Part shown: positions 1 to 9,315 of the stretch, piece by piece
Numbering within the stretch: position 1 is the first letter of the stretch
How the letters are laid out: every line of letters begins with the position of its first letter
Source of the DNA: an uncultured Bacteroidales bacterium
Lineage (GTDB): Bacteria > Bacteroidota > Bacteroidia > Bacteroidales > Bacteroidaceae
DNA: 52,565 nucleotides
Direction: 5' to 3'
NCBI GenBank assembly: GCA_902789725.1
Contig: CADAPC010000011.1
Coordinates: forward strand, 1 to 52,565
Notes under the pieces: model-generated
What the model saw: the letters and a program-made list of their open reading frames with translations, nothing else
Databases searched by the model: none
Told to the model about the DNA's origin: nothing
Position numbers and translations under genes: made by a program

Positions 1-46
1 GCCGATGGTACTGCACCGCAATGCGGGAGAGTAGGTCGCCGCCTTC
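1..46 (+). rRNA. rrf: 5S ribosomal RNA, 3' end only
   Basis: The first bases match the 3' third of bacterial 5S rRNA: a GCCGATGGTACTGC arm followed by GGGAGAGTAGGTCGCCGCC. The 5' part lies outside the window. The exact 3' end is uncertain by a few bases. Confidence 0.85.
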
Positions 47-48
47 TT

Positions 49-94
49 GAGGAGGACGCTTTCCGGAGAAATCCGGTGAGTGTCCTCTTTTTGT
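49..94 (+). terminator. Rho-independent terminator of the rRNA operon
   Basis: An imperfect GC-rich hairpin (arms around GAGGACGC and GTGTCCTC, with inner CCGG/CCGG pairs and an AGAAAT loop) is followed by a run of five T. It directly follows the 5S 3' end and fits an rrn operon terminator. Confidence 0.75.
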
Positions 95-233
95 GTGTGC
101 TTATGGTAACTTGGTACAAATGAAAGGATGAAATAAATGTTGCTTTCTTAGAAGGAAAGGGGCGCATGCAGTGGTTACAACTGAGCAATGGTGTTGACAC
201 AATAATTGGGGTACAGTTTTCGTTATTGGTTAT

Positions 234-1415
234 ATGCAGATGTTTGAGCGCATACGTAACATTAAATATGTATTGTTCCTGTTTGCTATGGTGATAGCAA
301 TTGGGTCGTTGCTTGCATCTAATTATTTGATTCGAGATTTGGAAAAAGAAGAGACTAATCGTATGGCTGTTTGGGCGGAAGCGATGAGATCGTTGAATGC
401 TGCGGATGAGAATACAGACTTGAATTTGGTGTTGAAGGTTATTAATGGTAATCATACCATTCCAGTAATTATCATAGATAGTGAAGGAAAAGTGTTATCT
501 TCACGGAATATTCAAAAATCTTTTGCATTTGATGATGACTCTCTTCCGTATTTGTCTGCGTTAGCTAAGTCTTTTGCGGTTGATGGTCATGTTATTAAAA
601 TTGATGTCCCTCATGAATATGGTGTGAATGATTATATAAGTATCTGCTATGATGAGTCGTTGATGTTGAAAAGGTTGGCTATTTATCCTTATGTTCAGTT
701 GGGGGTAGTTGTACTATTTGTGTTGATAGCCATTTTTGCTTTGTTTTCGGCGATGCGTGCCGAACAAAATAAAGTGTGGGTGGGTCTATCAAAAGAAACT
801 GCTCATCAGTTAGGAACTCCTATTTCAAGTTTGATTGCTTGGCATGAAGTGTTGAAAGAAACTTATCCAGGCGATGCGCTTTTGCCAGAGATGGAAAAAG
901 ACATAAAACGTTTAGAGCGAATTGCTGAGCGATTCTCAAAAATAGGTTCTGTACCGAAACTTCAGTCTGTTGATGTAGTTGAAGTCTTAAAAAGGGTCGT
1001 GGGCTATATGGATAAGCGTACTTCCAGCAAGGTGGTGATTGCGACTCATTTCCCCAATGGTCCTGTCATTGCAAATCTGATAGAGAGTCTTTTTGAATGG
1101 GTGGCTGAGAATTTGTGTAAGAATGCTGTCGATGCAATGGATGGATCTGGAAGAATTGATATTCTGTTGGACGAAGATGATAAATATGTTTATGTGGAAG
1201 TGAAAGATTCGGGTAAAGGTATTCCAAAGTCCAATTTTACGTCAGTATTCAAACCTGGTTTTACTACGAAACAGCGTGGCTGGGGACTTGGTCTTTCTCT
1301 TGCTAAGCGAATAGTGGAAGAGTATCATAATGGAAAAATCTACGTGAAAGACTCTGAGCTTGGTGTGGGTACAACGTTCCGCATAGAATTGTCTAAAGGT
1401 GCTTCCGAAGCATAA
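234..1415 (+). CDS. Membrane sensor histidine kinase
   Basis: A 393-residue two-transmembrane sensor kinase. TM1 is about residues 11-33, an extracytoplasmic sensor of about 115 residues follows, and TM2 is about 152-174. The H-box is KETAHQLGTPISSL with the presumed phosphorylated His191. The C-terminal HATPase_c domain shows the N-box (ENLCKNAVDA), the G1 box (DSGKGIP) and the G2 box (GWGLGLSLAKRIV). No HAMP or receiver domain is seen and no response regulator is adjacent, so its partner is unknown; it is an orphan kinase in this window. It sits alone between the rRNA operon and yceD. The start could equally be the ATG at 240. Confidence 0.9.
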   Translation: MQMFERIRNIKYVLFLFAMVIAIGSLLASNYLIRDLEKEETNRMAVWAEAMRSLNAADENTDLNLVLKVINGNHTIPVIIIDSEGKVLSSRNIQKSFAFDDDSLPYLSALAKSFAVDGHVIKIDVPHEYGVNDYISICYDESLMLKRLAIYPYVQLGVVVLFVLIAIFALFSAMRAEQNKVWVGLSKETAHQLGTPISSLIAWHEVLKETYPGDALLPEMEKDIKRLERIAERFSKIGSVPKLQSVDVVEVLKRVVGYMDKRTSSKVVIATHFPNGPVIANLIESLFEWVAENLCKNAVDAMDGSGRIDILLDEDDKYVYVEVKDSGKGIPKSNFTSVFKPGFTTKQRGWGLGLSLAKRIVEEYHNGKIYVKDSELGVGTTFRIELSKGASEA

Positions 1416-1475
1416 AATGGAGGAACAAATATGAGATTTTATAGTTATGAAGGAAAAAGTTTTGTTAAATTCACC

Positions 1476-1503
1476 ATTGTTATGAAATAAATTTGTAACT
1501 TTG
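1476..1503 (+). promoter_or_regulatory. Bacteroidetes-type promoter for yceD-rpmF-fabH
   Basis: The -7 box TAACTTTG lies at 1496-1503, with a weak -33 element ATTG at 1476-1479. Transcription would begin near 1509-1511, at or just before the first candidate start codon at 1512. Confidence 0.65.
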
Positions 1504-1520
1504 CATCCCGAATGCATAAA

Positions 1521-2099
1521 ATGGATACTTATAAGATAGATTTGTTAAGTTCTGGACTTGGAGGTAAGACCTTTGAGTATGAAATTGGCGATGATTTCTT
1601 CGCTGATGAAAATGGACTTATACAACGTGGCAGCATCCACACTACAGTGGCATGCATAAGTGCGGGTTCTGTCTTTAAGTTCCAATTGCAGAGTATCGGT
1701 ACAGTCATTGTTCCATGTGACCGTTGTTTGTCAGATCTTGAATTGCGGATTGAGACATCTGACCTGCTCAGCGTAAAGTTTGGAAATGAGTATGCCGATG
1801 ATGGTGAGTGCGTGGTAGTTCCTGAGTCGGAAGGTTATCTTGACCTTGCGCATTTCATCTATGAATTTATCGTGCTTAGTATGCCAATTGCGTGTTGTCA
1901 CGAACCTGGGAAATGTGACGAAGCGATGATGCAAGAACTCAGCAGGCATCAATCCACCCGAAGTGGAGTTTTGGATAATGAGGACGACAATTCAACCGTC
2001 AGTGCTGATTTCGCTTCAGACACCCCCTGTGAAGTAGGCTCTGAAGAACCTATCGACAGCCGATGGGAAGCACTAAAAAAACTGATTAATAAACCATAA
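1521..2099 (+). CDS. yceD: YceD/DUF177 family protein
   Basis: A DUF177 (YceD) family protein, the near-universal neighbour of rpmF; in other bacteria the family is linked to 23S rRNA/L32 accumulation. The conserved VPCDRCL motif in the N-terminal half and a later CCHEPGKC cysteine cluster are visible. The acidic C-terminal tail is typical. I chose the ATG at 1521 because MDTYKIDL matches the usual family N-terminus; an in-frame ATG at 1512 adds three residues. rpmF starts 14 bp downstream. The promoter leaves almost no 5' leader (see findings). Confidence 0.85.
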   Translation: MDTYKIDLLSSGLGGKTFEYEIGDDFFADENGLIQRGSIHTTVACISAGSVFKFQLQSIGTVIVPCDRCLSDLELRIETSDLLSVKFGNEYADDGECVVVPESEGYLDLAHFIYEFIVLSMPIACCHEPGKCDEAMMQELSRHQSTRSGVLDNEDDNSTVSADFASDTPCEVGSEEPIDSRWEALKKLINKP

Positions 2100-2113
2100 A
2101 ATTATAAAAGAAA

Positions 2114-2299
2114 ATGGCACATCCTAAAAGAAGACAGTCAAAGACTCGTACAAGAAAAAGAAGAACTCATGACGTTGCAGTAGCTCCAACATTGGCGGTA
2201 TGTCCAAATTGTGGTGAATTTTATGTTTATCACACGGTTTGCCCTGCGTGCGGTTACTATCGTGGAAAAGTGGCTATAGAAAAGGAAGCTGCAATTTAA
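2114..2299 (+). CDS. rpmF: 50S ribosomal protein L32
   Basis: A 61-residue L32, a large-subunit protein. The N-terminus [19 protein letters not shown] is diagnostic. Two CxxC pairs (CPNC and CPAC, separated by nine residues) make this the zinc-binding form rather than the cysteine-free form used under zinc limitation. It lies between yceD and fabH in the usual bacterial order; plsX is missing from between rpmF and fabH. Confidence 0.98.
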   Translation: MAHPKRRQSKTRTRKRRTHDVAVAPTLAVCPNCGEFYVYHTVCPACGYYRGKVAIEKEAAI

Positions 2300-2312
2300 C
2301 GAAGGCTCTCTT

Positions 2313-3395
2313 ATGGGAAAAATCAATGCTGTTATAACAGGTGTAGGCGGCTGGGTTCCTACTTATATCCTTGATAATGAGGAGATGTCCACTATCGTGG
2401 AAACAAGCGATGAGTGGATTATGGAACGTATCGGCGTGAAAACTCGCCACATTCTTAAGCCTCAGGAAGGGAAGGGTACCTCATTTATGATGACGAAAGC
2501 AGTCAAGCAGCTGCTCGACAAAACTGGTGCTGATCCTGATTCGATAGAGGCCGTAATTGTGGCAACCACAACACCCGATTATCATTTCCCATCAACAGCA
2601 TCTCTCATCATTGGTAATCTTGATTTGAAGCATGCTTTTGGCTTCGATATGGAAGCCGCTTGCGCAGGTTTCCTCTATGCTTTAGAAACAGGCTCCAATT
2701 TCATTCGCAGTGGGCTCTACAAGCGCATCATTGTTTGTGGCGGTGATCACATGTCTTCCATGACCAACTATCAGGATCGGAATACCTGTCCTATCTTTGG
2801 CGACGGTGCGGCATGTGTGATGCTTGAGGGCACAGAAGAGGAGGTGGGCCTTGTGGACAGTTACCTGCGTGTGGATGGCAAGGGTTATGACAACCTCCAC
2901 ATGGCAGCAGGTGGTTCGGCCAATATGCCCAGCCATGAAACCGTTGACCAGCGTCTCCACTTTGTTTATCAGGAAGGTCGTGCAGTGTTCAAACATGCGG
3001 TGACCGATATGTCTGACGCAGTGGAGCTGATTGCCCAGCGTAACAACCTCACAAAAGAAGACATTGCTTGGGTGGTTCCACATCAGGCCAATGTGCGTAT
3101 TGAGAGTGCTGTGGCGCGTCGGATAGGCGTAGAGGAAGACCATGTAATGATTAACATTGACCACATGGCCAACACTTCTGGCGGCACATTGCCGCTTTGC
3201 CTTTGGGAGTATGAACCCCGATTGAAGAAGGGCGACAAAATTATTTTTACCGCTTTTGGTGCGGGTTTCACTTGGGGCGCAAGTTACCTCATTTGGGGTT
3301 ACGATGGCAGCAAGTTTGCTGATACACCTGCTGAGTTCTATAAGGAAGGAACAATCAGCCGTGAAGAGTGGTATGCCAAGAGAGGCTGGAAATAA
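2313..3395 (+). CDS. fabH: 3-oxoacyl-[acyl-carrier-protein] synthase III (FabH-type)
   Basis: A 360-residue ketoacyl-ACP synthase III, which condenses an acyl-CoA primer with malonyl-ACP to start fatty acid synthesis. The thiolase-fold catalytic triad is visible as Cys117 (EAACAGF), His257 (VPHQAN) and Asn287 (ANTSGGT). It begins 13 bp after rpmF and is probably co-transcribed with it. At 360 residues it is longer than the usual 310-330, with extra length at the C-terminus. The primer it prefers cannot be read from the sequence. Confidence 0.95.
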   Translation: MGKINAVITGVGGWVPTYILDNEEMSTIVETSDEWIMERIGVKTRHILKPQEGKGTSFMMTKAVKQLLDKTGADPDSIEAVIVATTTPDYHFPSTASLIIGNLDLKHAFGFDMEAACAGFLYALETGSNFIRSGLYKRIIVCGGDHMSSMTNYQDRNTCPIFGDGAACVMLEGTEEEVGLVDSYLRVDGKGYDNLHMAAGGSANMPSHETVDQRLHFVYQEGRAVFKHAVTDMSDAVELIAQRNNLTKEDIAWVVPHQANVRIESAVARRIGVEEDHVMINIDHMANTSGGTLPLCLWEYEPRLKKGDKIIFTAFGAGFTWGASYLIWGYDGSKFADTPAEFYKEGTISREEWYAKRGWK

Positions 3396-3399
3396 TATT

Positions 3400-3505
3400 T
3401 GTGTAAAAAGTGAAGAGTGAAAAGTGAAAAATCTAAGTTACTCCTGCTTGAAAGGATGTAAAATAGATTTCTCACTTTTTCTCTTCTCTTTTTCTTCAAC
3501 TATCC
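3400..3505. repeat. Intergenic purine/pyrimidine inverted repeat
   Basis: Between fabH and era, a run of GTGAAGAGTGAAAAGTGAAAA units (about 3409-3431) is followed by a nearly complementary CTCACTTTTTCTCTTCTC stretch (about 3472-3490). The two could pair into a long AT-rich hairpin with a loop of about 40 bases. It may act as a terminator or be an interspersed repeat. Confidence 0.5.
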
Positions 3506-3548
3506 TTTTTACTTATTTTTATTTACGCTTTTACGTTCTGAAATTTAT

Positions 3549-4430
3549 ATGCACAAATCTGGTTTTGTAAACATTGTGGGCAACCCAAATGTTGGAAAAT
3601 CCACTCTCATGAACTTATTGGTGGGTGAACGAATTTCTATAGCCACATTCAAGGCTCAAACCACTCGTCATCGTATCATGGGTATCATTAATGATGAAGA
3701 TGCTCAGATAGTCTTTTCTGATACCCCCGGTGTGTTGAAACCTAATTACAAATTGCAGGAATCGATGTTGGCTTTCTCTGAGAGTGCGTTGGTCGATGCC
3801 GATGTTTTGCTTTATGTTACCGACCCGATGGAGAAAGTTGACAAGAACGAAGATTTCTTGTCAAAAGTTGCTCAAATGAAAGTTCCTGTGTTGGTGCTTA
3901 TCAATAAAATAGACCTGACGGATGAAAAGAGTTTGGTCAATTTGGTGGAACAATGGCACAACTTGTTGCCTAAAGCAGAAATTTTGCCTATTTCCGCTTT
4001 ACACAAGTTCAATGTGCAGCCTGTTCTGAATCGCATTAAAGAACTTTTGCCTGAATGCCCGCCTTACTTTGACAAAGATCAGTTGACGGATAAGCCTGCT
4101 CGTTTCTTTGTTTCTGAAATAATCCGTGAGAAAATACTTCTCTATTATGACAAAGAGATTCCTTATTCAGTAGAGGTTGGGGTGGAGAGTTTTCAGGAAG
4201 ACAAGACCCACATCCACATACGTGCTGTTATTTATGTGGAGCGCGATAGCCAAAAAGGAATCATCATCGGACATGGTGGCAAAGCCTTAAAAAAAGTAGG
4301 CACAGAAGCACGAAAGAGCCTTGAGAAGTTTTTTGGAAAGAACATCTATTTAGAAACTTACGTTAAGGTTGATAAGGATTGGCGTAATTCTACTAAAGAA
4401 CTGAATTTGTTTGGATATAATCCTGAATGA
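3549..4430 (+). CDS. era: GTPase Era
   Basis: A 293-residue Era GTPase, which binds the 3' end of 16S rRNA and helps mature the 30S subunit. G1 is GNPNVGKS, G3 is DTPGV and G4 is NKID. The C-terminal KH domain carries IIIGHGGKALKKVG, which contacts rRNA. Length is normal. No clear promoter is seen in the 150 bp upstream, which hold an inverted repeat. rsmA, which acts on the same rRNA region, is 45 kb away in this window. Confidence 0.97.
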   Translation: MHKSGFVNIVGNPNVGKSTLMNLLVGERISIATFKAQTTRHRIMGIINDEDAQIVFSDTPGVLKPNYKLQESMLAFSESALVDADVLLYVTDPMEKVDKNEDFLSKVAQMKVPVLVLINKIDLTDEKSLVNLVEQWHNLLPKAEILPISALHKFNVQPVLNRIKELLPECPPYFDKDQLTDKPARFFVSEIIREKILLYYDKEIPYSVEVGVESFQEDKTHIHIRAVIYVERDSQKGIIIGHGGKALKKVGTEARKSLEKFFGKNIYLETYVKVDKDWRNSTKELNLFGYNPE

Positions 4431-4488
4431 AGGTGAATGCGTTGATGCGTTGTGACTCATTGGGATGTAGCGTTTCCGCATTACAACT

Positions 4489-5823
4489 ATGCGCTGTTTT
4501 CATGTGGATAAATATGTGTTTGTGGTGAAGGCCATGATAGTCGTATGCTGTATGCAGTCAGGCTTGTGGGCGCATGCACAGTTTTCGATGACTGATACAG
4601 CAATAATGGAACGTCCAAATCGTTTGCCACATTGGGGCTATGAAGCAGAATTTCAAGCAGGGAGAGTGCTTGTGTTGGATAAATATCAAAAGAGCTATAT
4701 GAAAGATAAAGCAGTTTATGCGGCCTCTTTCAAATTCACGCATGTAAGTTTGCCTTCTGATAACGATGCGTATGCTCATGACTTCCATTACCCCACTTTT
4801 TCTATTGTTGGCCGATTCTGCAAAAACGATGGGGCCACCATGTATCGTAGCGCAGATTATCCCCATTGGAATGACAAATCGGACGATTATTATGAGCTTG
4901 CTCCCTACAATACTCATTTGGGAAATTCCTTCGCTATTTATGGCGCTTTTTCTTATCCCCTGTACCGAGGCAACCGATGGGAATTAGCTGTTAGTGCCAA
5001 TTTGGGATTCGCGTATTCGGCTACGAAGTATGACCGCCAGACGAGTGTCGATAACGACATGATTGGCGCACATTTGCTCTTCTATGCTGGTGGAACTGTC
5101 AGTGCCACCTATCGTTTCGCTCCCTCGTGGGGCATTAAAGGAGCTATTGACTATTGGCACATCAGCAATGGCAGTACTCGTCAGCCTAACCGTTCCGCAA
5201 ACATCTTGGGACCTACGCTTGGAGTGGTTTATTATCCGTATTACGAACAGCTGTTTCGGCAGACTGGCACCTTCACACCTTCTGCCTTCCATCCGTATTT
5301 CTATCTGAATTTTAAGGGTGGAGTAGGGGTACAGACCCGAACGGAGGACTGGGATAGAACGCAGTACAAGCTTACGAAGGACCACCCCGACTTTCGGCGT
5401 GAGGATTTCACACTCTTCTCTGTCGCATCCGTCCAGACTGACATCATGTATCGCTATGCTCGTATTGGCGCATTTGGTGCAGGAGTTGATGTGCAGTATT
5501 GTTCCTGTTACTCGCATATCCGGGATATTGACAAGGAATTTGGCATTGACACTTCGCATAATCCTTGGGCTGTCGCCTTCGATCTCAAGCACACCTTCTT
5601 TTATGGCAATGTATCCCTTGCTTTGGGTGCTGGGGTATATCTGTTCCGTCAAATGGGCGATTTTTCCCGTAGGAACGACCCGTTTTATTTCAATCGGATT
5701 GGAGTGCATTACACGATACCCAAGCTACACCATCTGACGGCTGGAATTGAAGTGAAAGCACACTTGACCAAGGCTGATTTCACCGAACTGGTCATAAGCT
5801 GCCCACTCCGTCTGAATAGGTAA
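4489..5823 (+). CDS. PagL-like acyloxyacyl hydrolase (lipid A 3-O-deacylase family), outer-membrane barrel
   Basis: A 444-residue secreted protein with an N-terminal signal sequence (about residues 14-31, ending AHAQ). The central segment YWHISNGSTRQPNRSANILG matches the PagL family signature (HxSNG with a downstream PN..N), so the His and Ser of the catalytic triad are present. Amphipathic beta-strand patterns fit an outer-membrane barrel. PagL removes the 3-O acyl chain of lipid A; that activity is inferred from the motif. The protein is over twice the length of proteobacterial PagL (about 170), with about 150 further residues after the catalytic region that also look like barrel strands. 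It sits between two GTPase genes, era and der. Confidence 0.75.
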   Translation: MRCFHVDKYVFVVKAMIVVCCMQSGLWAHAQFSMTDTAIMERPNRLPHWGYEAEFQAGRVLVLDKYQKSYMKDKAVYAASFKFTHVSLPSDNDAYAHDFHYPTFSIVGRFCKNDGATMYRSADYPHWNDKSDDYYELAPYNTHLGNSFAIYGAFSYPLYRGNRWELAVSANLGFAYSATKYDRQTSVDNDMIGAHLLFYAGGTVSATYRFAPSWGIKGAIDYWHISNGSTRQPNRSANILGPTLGVVYYPYYEQLFRQTGTFTPSAFHPYFYLNFKGGVGVQTRTEDWDRTQYKLTKDHPDFRREDFTLFSVASVQTDIMYRYARIGAFGAGVDVQYCSCYSHIRDIDKEFGIDTSHNPWAVAFDLKHTFFYGNVSLALGAGVYLFRQMGDFSRRNDPFYFNRIGVHYTIPKLHHLTAGIEVKAHLTKADFTELVISCPLRLNR

Positions 5824-6015
5824 CTTTGATTGTATTCTGAGCCTTTGACAAAGGCGTATTTGGAGAATCTTACATGTAAGATGGAAAACTTTCACGGAGA
5901 GAGGGATTTGTTTCTGGTGCGGAGGATTCTGACAATAGCCATAGAGAGATCATTTTACCTTCAACGGTCTTCTTTTCCTTGAGACCTAAAAGAATTTTGT
6001 CGGTTTTGGACGAAG

Positions 6016-6050
6016 TTTGCTATGTAATTGGTTAATTTTCCGTATCTTTG
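6016..6050 (+). promoter_or_regulatory. Bacteroidetes-type promoter for der
   Basis: The -33 element TTTG (6016-6019) and the -7 element TATCTTTG (6043-6050) lie just upstream of the der ATG at 6068. The spacer is 23 bp, longer than the 19 bp found at the best promoters in the window. Confidence 0.7.
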
Positions 6051-6067
6051 CACCCAAATCAATATTT

Positions 6068-7381
6068 ATGGCAAATTTAGTGGCAATTGTGGGTCGTCCT
6101 AATGTGGGAAAATCGACCCTGTTTAATCGATTAACGAAAACTCGTCACGCAATAGTGAGTGATGAGGCAGGTACAACACGTGACCGTCAGTACGGTAAGT
6201 GCGAATGGGGTAACAAGGAGTTCTCTGTAGTAGATACAGGCGGCTGGGTGGTGAATTCTGATGATGTGTTTGAGGAAGAGATTCGCCGTCAGGTGCTCAT
6301 CGCTGTCGCTGAATGCGATGTCATTCTCTTCATGGTTGATGTACGTACAGGAGTAACCGACCTTGACCTGGAGGTGGCTGACATCTTGCGACGTAGCAAG
6401 TTGCCCGTCATTATGGTGGTCAACAAAGTGGATAGCAACGAGTATCGCTACGATGCGGCTGAGTTCTACAGCTTAGGATTAGGTGAACCCATGTGCATCA
6501 GTTCGCTTACAGGTAGTGGAACTGGCGATTTGCTGGACGCTGTGGTGGGTAGTTTTACGAAGGAGATGGACGAACCGTTTGAAGAAGACATTCCCCGCAT
6601 TGCAGTGGTGGGGCGGCCAAATGCAGGAAAGTCATCCCTTATCAATGCTTTTCTTGACGATAACCGTAATGTGGTGACAGACATTGCTGGTACCACGCGC
6701 GACTCTATCTACACGAAATACGAGAAGTTTGGCTTCAATTTCTACTTGGTCGATACGGCCGGTATTCGCAAGAAGAATAAGGTAACAGAAGACTTGGAGT
6801 ACTATTCCGTTATGCGTAGTATTAGAGCCATTGAAAACTCGGATGTGTGTGTGCTCATGGTGGATGCCACTCGGGGCATTGAAGGGCAGGACATCAACAT
6901 CTTCCAATTAGTGCAGAAGAACCAGAAAGGATTGGTGGTGGTGGTGAACAAGTGGGACTTGGTGGAGAATAAGACCAATGAAGCTATACGTTATTTTGAG
7001 AAAGCAATTCGCGAACGATTTGCACCCTTCACTGACTTTACTATTATTTTTGCTTCAGCAGTAACTAAACAGCGCATATTCAAGGTGCTGGAGGAAGTAC
7101 AGAAAGTTTATGATGCGCGCACTAACAAAGTCTCGACGGCTAAGCTCAACGAGGTGATGCTGCCCATTATTGAGGCCACTCCGCCCCCATCGCTGAAGGG
7201 GAAATACATCAAAATTAAGTACGTGATGCAGATACCCAATACAAGGGTGCCTTCTTTTGTGTTTTACGCCAATCTGCCGCAGTATGTGAAAGAGCCGTAC
7301 AAACGTTTTCTGGAAAACCAGATTCGCAGTCACTGGAACTTTAAGGGAACCCCTATCAATGTGTATATAAGGCAGAAGTAG
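6068..7381 (+). CDS. der: Ribosome biogenesis GTPase Der (EngA)
   Basis: A 437-residue double-GTPase needed for 50S subunit assembly. The first G domain begins [16 protein letters not shown] with DTGG and NKVD; the second has [13 protein letters not shown] and NKWD. A C-terminal KH-like domain follows. I start at ATG 6068 because it gives the canonical N-terminus and because the promoter -7 box at 6043-6050 makes the upstream in-frame start at 6017 impossible. A lipoprotein gene follows after 6 bp. Confidence 0.97.
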   Translation: MANLVAIVGRPNVGKSTLFNRLTKTRHAIVSDEAGTTRDRQYGKCEWGNKEFSVVDTGGWVVNSDDVFEEEIRRQVLIAVAECDVILFMVDVRTGVTDLDLEVADILRRSKLPVIMVVNKVDSNEYRYDAAEFYSLGLGEPMCISSLTGSGTGDLLDAVVGSFTKEMDEPFEEDIPRIAVVGRPNAGKSSLINAFLDDNRNVVTDIAGTTRDSIYTKYEKFGFNFYLVDTAGIRKKNKVTEDLEYYSVMRSIRAIENSDVCVLMVDATRGIEGQDINIFQLVQKNQKGLVVVVNKWDLVENKTNEAIRYFEKAIRERFAPFTDFTIIFASAVTKQRIFKVLEEVQKVYDARTNKVSTAKLNEVMLPIIEATPPPSLKGKYIKIKYVMQIPNTRVPSFVFYANLPQYVKEPYKRFLENQIRSHWNFKGTPINVYIRQK

Positions 7382-7387
7382 GAAACG

Positions 7388-7786
7388 ATGCGACGATTGC
7401 AAATCTTTCTTTGTGGAGTAGCCTTGCTTGCTTTGGTGGCTTGCCACGAACCAACAAGCGAAGAAGCGGCTAAAGCAACCTTGAAGGCTGCTCTAACTGC
7501 GCTTGATGAGGGCAACTATGATGCCTACTTGCAGCATGTGGATTTGGGAATGGAACTTGATTCAGCGCGCAAATCATTCATGGACAGCTTATTGAGGCAA
7601 CATGTCGGGTGGCGACGAAGCGAACGTGCTGCAGTGGTTGCTATCGACATGGTGGACGCTACGATGCAAGGTGACAGCATTTGTACGGTGTATTGCCAAT
7701 ACACGTTTGCTGACAGCACGAAAGAGGTGCTGTCGCAGAAAATGGTGAAGCAGGGAGAGGCTTGGAAAATAAGGCTTCGCAACTGA
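7388..7786 (+). CDS. Small DUF4878-like lipoprotein
   Basis: A 132-residue lipoprotein. The signal peptide ends in the lipobox LVAC with the acylated Cys near residue 19, so the protein is anchored in the inner or outer membrane facing the periplasm or surface. The mature part (SEEAAKATLKAALTALDEGN, then a beta-rich C-terminus ending WKIRLRN) resembles the DUF4878/NTF2-like fold common in Bacteroidetes lipoproteins. It starts 6 bp after der, which suggests co-transcription; a functional link is unknown. Confidence 0.75.
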   Translation: MRRLQIFLCGVALLALVACHEPTSEEAAKATLKAALTALDEGNYDAYLQHVDLGMELDSARKSFMDSLLRQHVGWRRSERAAVVAIDMVDATMQGDSICTVYCQYTFADSTKEVLSQKMVKQGEAWKIRLRN

Positions 7787-7815
7787 GGCACCGTTGGCAG
7801 AAATTATCATCAAGT

Positions 7816-9195
7816 ATGGACAATAATCGGAATATCTTTGCGTCTAAAATTGGGGCAATCCTTGCTGCTGCAGGTAGTGCGGTGGGGCTTGGGAATGTGT
7901 GGCGTTTCCCCACTGAGACAGGTGAACATGGGGGAGCGGCTTTTATCCTTATCTATGTGAGTTTCATGCTCCTTTTAGGAGTGCCTATCATGGTGACAGA
8001 ATTTGCTATAGGCCGTCATGGGAATGGTGATGTGTCGGGTGCGTTCGTGAAGATAAGTGGTGGAAAGAAAGGATGGCGATGGATGGGACTTTTGCCAGTA
8101 GTGAGTGGCTTTTTGGTGCTGAGCTATTATGCAGTTGTGGCTAGCTGGACGCTCTATTATGCATACGAAGCATTGCTGAATGGCTTTGCAGGGAAAACTT
8201 CTGCGGAATTTCAGAAAGATTTCGAAGCTTTTTCTTCAGATTCAGTCACTCCCGTCTTTTGGACGGTGATGATTATCGCGCTGACTTGCGGTATTGTGGC
8301 TCTTGGGGTGCAGAAAGGCATCGAGCGGGGTTCCAAAATCATGATGCCGCTCTTGTTCATCTTCATTTTTGTGTTGGTGGTGTGTTCGCTCTCGCTGCCT
8401 AATGCCGATTTGGGTTTGAAATTTCTTTTGTTGCCCGATTTCTCTAAAGTAGATGGTGGCGTGATTCTCAGTGCAATGGGACAGGCTTTCTTCTCTCTGA
8501 GTGTCGGCTTAGGTTGCCTGTGCACTTATGCCTGCTATTTCCGTAAAGACGTGAATTTGATGAAGGATGGGCTCAGCGTGGCCAGTATCGACACATTGGT
8601 AGCTCTGCTCAGTGGGTTGATTATCTTTCCAGCCGTATATTCTATTCCAGATCTTCGTCCCGATGCCGGCCCTTCGTTGGTGTTTGTCACTCTGCCCAAT
8701 GTCTTCCAGCAAGTTTTTGGTGACATTCCTGTGTTGGCCTACCTCTTCTCCCTTTGTTTCTACTTGCTGTTGGTTATGGCCGCTCTTACCAGCAGTATCT
8801 CCATGCTTGAAATGTCGGCCGCATATTTCCACAGGAATCTCCATTTGCCTCGTTCATTGTCGGCCATTGTGGTCAGCGTGGTGTGTGTGGTGCTGGCTAC
8901 TTTTTGTTCGTGGTCGTTTGGCGATTGGCGTGAAGTGAAGATTTTCGACATGGGCTTTTTCGACCTTTTCGACTTCCTTGTTGCCAAGTTCATCATGCCC
9001 ATCGGTGGCTTGATTATGTGTATATTCCTTGGCTGGGTGGTGGACGAAAAAGTGCTCCGTGCCGAATTGACTAACAACGGCACTTTGAAGAGTCCTCTTT
9101 ATCCGACTTTTCGGTTCATTATCCGTTATGTTGCGCCGCTGTGCATTTTCCTCATTTTCGCCAACGAACTGGGTTTGTTCAGTTATCTATTTTGA
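7816..9195 (+). CDS. Sodium-dependent transporter, neurotransmitter:sodium symporter family
   Basis: A 459-residue multi-spanning membrane protein of the NSS/SNF family, relatives of LeuT that move amino acids or amines with sodium. The family hallmark GSAVGLGNVWRFPTETGEHG in TM1 is intact, and about 11-12 hydrophobic segments follow. I start at ATG 7816 (MDNNRNIFASKIG) because the in-frame ATG at 7762 lies inside the preceding lipoprotein gene and adds a polar tail. The substrate cannot be inferred. Confidence 0.9.
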   Translation: MDNNRNIFASKIGAILAAAGSAVGLGNVWRFPTETGEHGGAAFILIYVSFMLLLGVPIMVTEFAIGRHGNGDVSGAFVKISGGKKGWRWMGLLPVVSGFLVLSYYAVVASWTLYYAYEALLNGFAGKTSAEFQKDFEAFSSDSVTPVFWTVMIIALTCGIVALGVQKGIERGSKIMMPLLFIFIFVLVVCSLSLPNADLGLKFLLLPDFSKVDGGVILSAMGQAFFSLSVGLGCLCTYACYFRKDVNLMKDGLSVASIDTLVALLSGLIIFPAVYSIPDLRPDAGPSLVFVTLPNVFQQVFGDIPVLAYLFSLCFYLLLVMAALTSSISMLEMSAAYFHRNLHLPRSLSAIVVSVVCVVLATFCSWSFGDWREVKIFDMGFFDLFDFLVAKFIMPIGGLIMCIFLGWVVDEKVLRAELTNNGTLKSPLYPTFRFIIRYVAPLCIFLIFANELGLFSYLF

Positions 9196-9277
9196 TTTTG
9201 AAAGTTGCAAAATAAAATTCAAAACTTTGAAAAAATATTTTGAAACTTTGAAATTATTTTTTGCAACTTTCAAAATA
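9196..9277. repeat. AT-rich palindromic intergenic repeat, copy 1
   Basis: Directly after the transporter stop codon, 17-bp perfect inverted ends (TTTTGAAAGTTGCAAAA and TTTTGCAACTTTCAAAA) flank internal CAAAACTTTGAAA and TTTTGAAACTTTGAAA units. A related element lies at 32801-32882. It may also act as a transcription terminator. Confidence 0.75.
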
Positions 9278-9315
9278 TAGATGCGTAGGGGAGAAAAAAT
9301 AGATGGATAGAGGAG

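Noticed and set aside
4984..5709. 241-codon minus-strand open frame inside the PagL-like gene
   Set aside because: It is antisense to a gene with a signal peptide and family motifs; it has no recognisable domain of its own.
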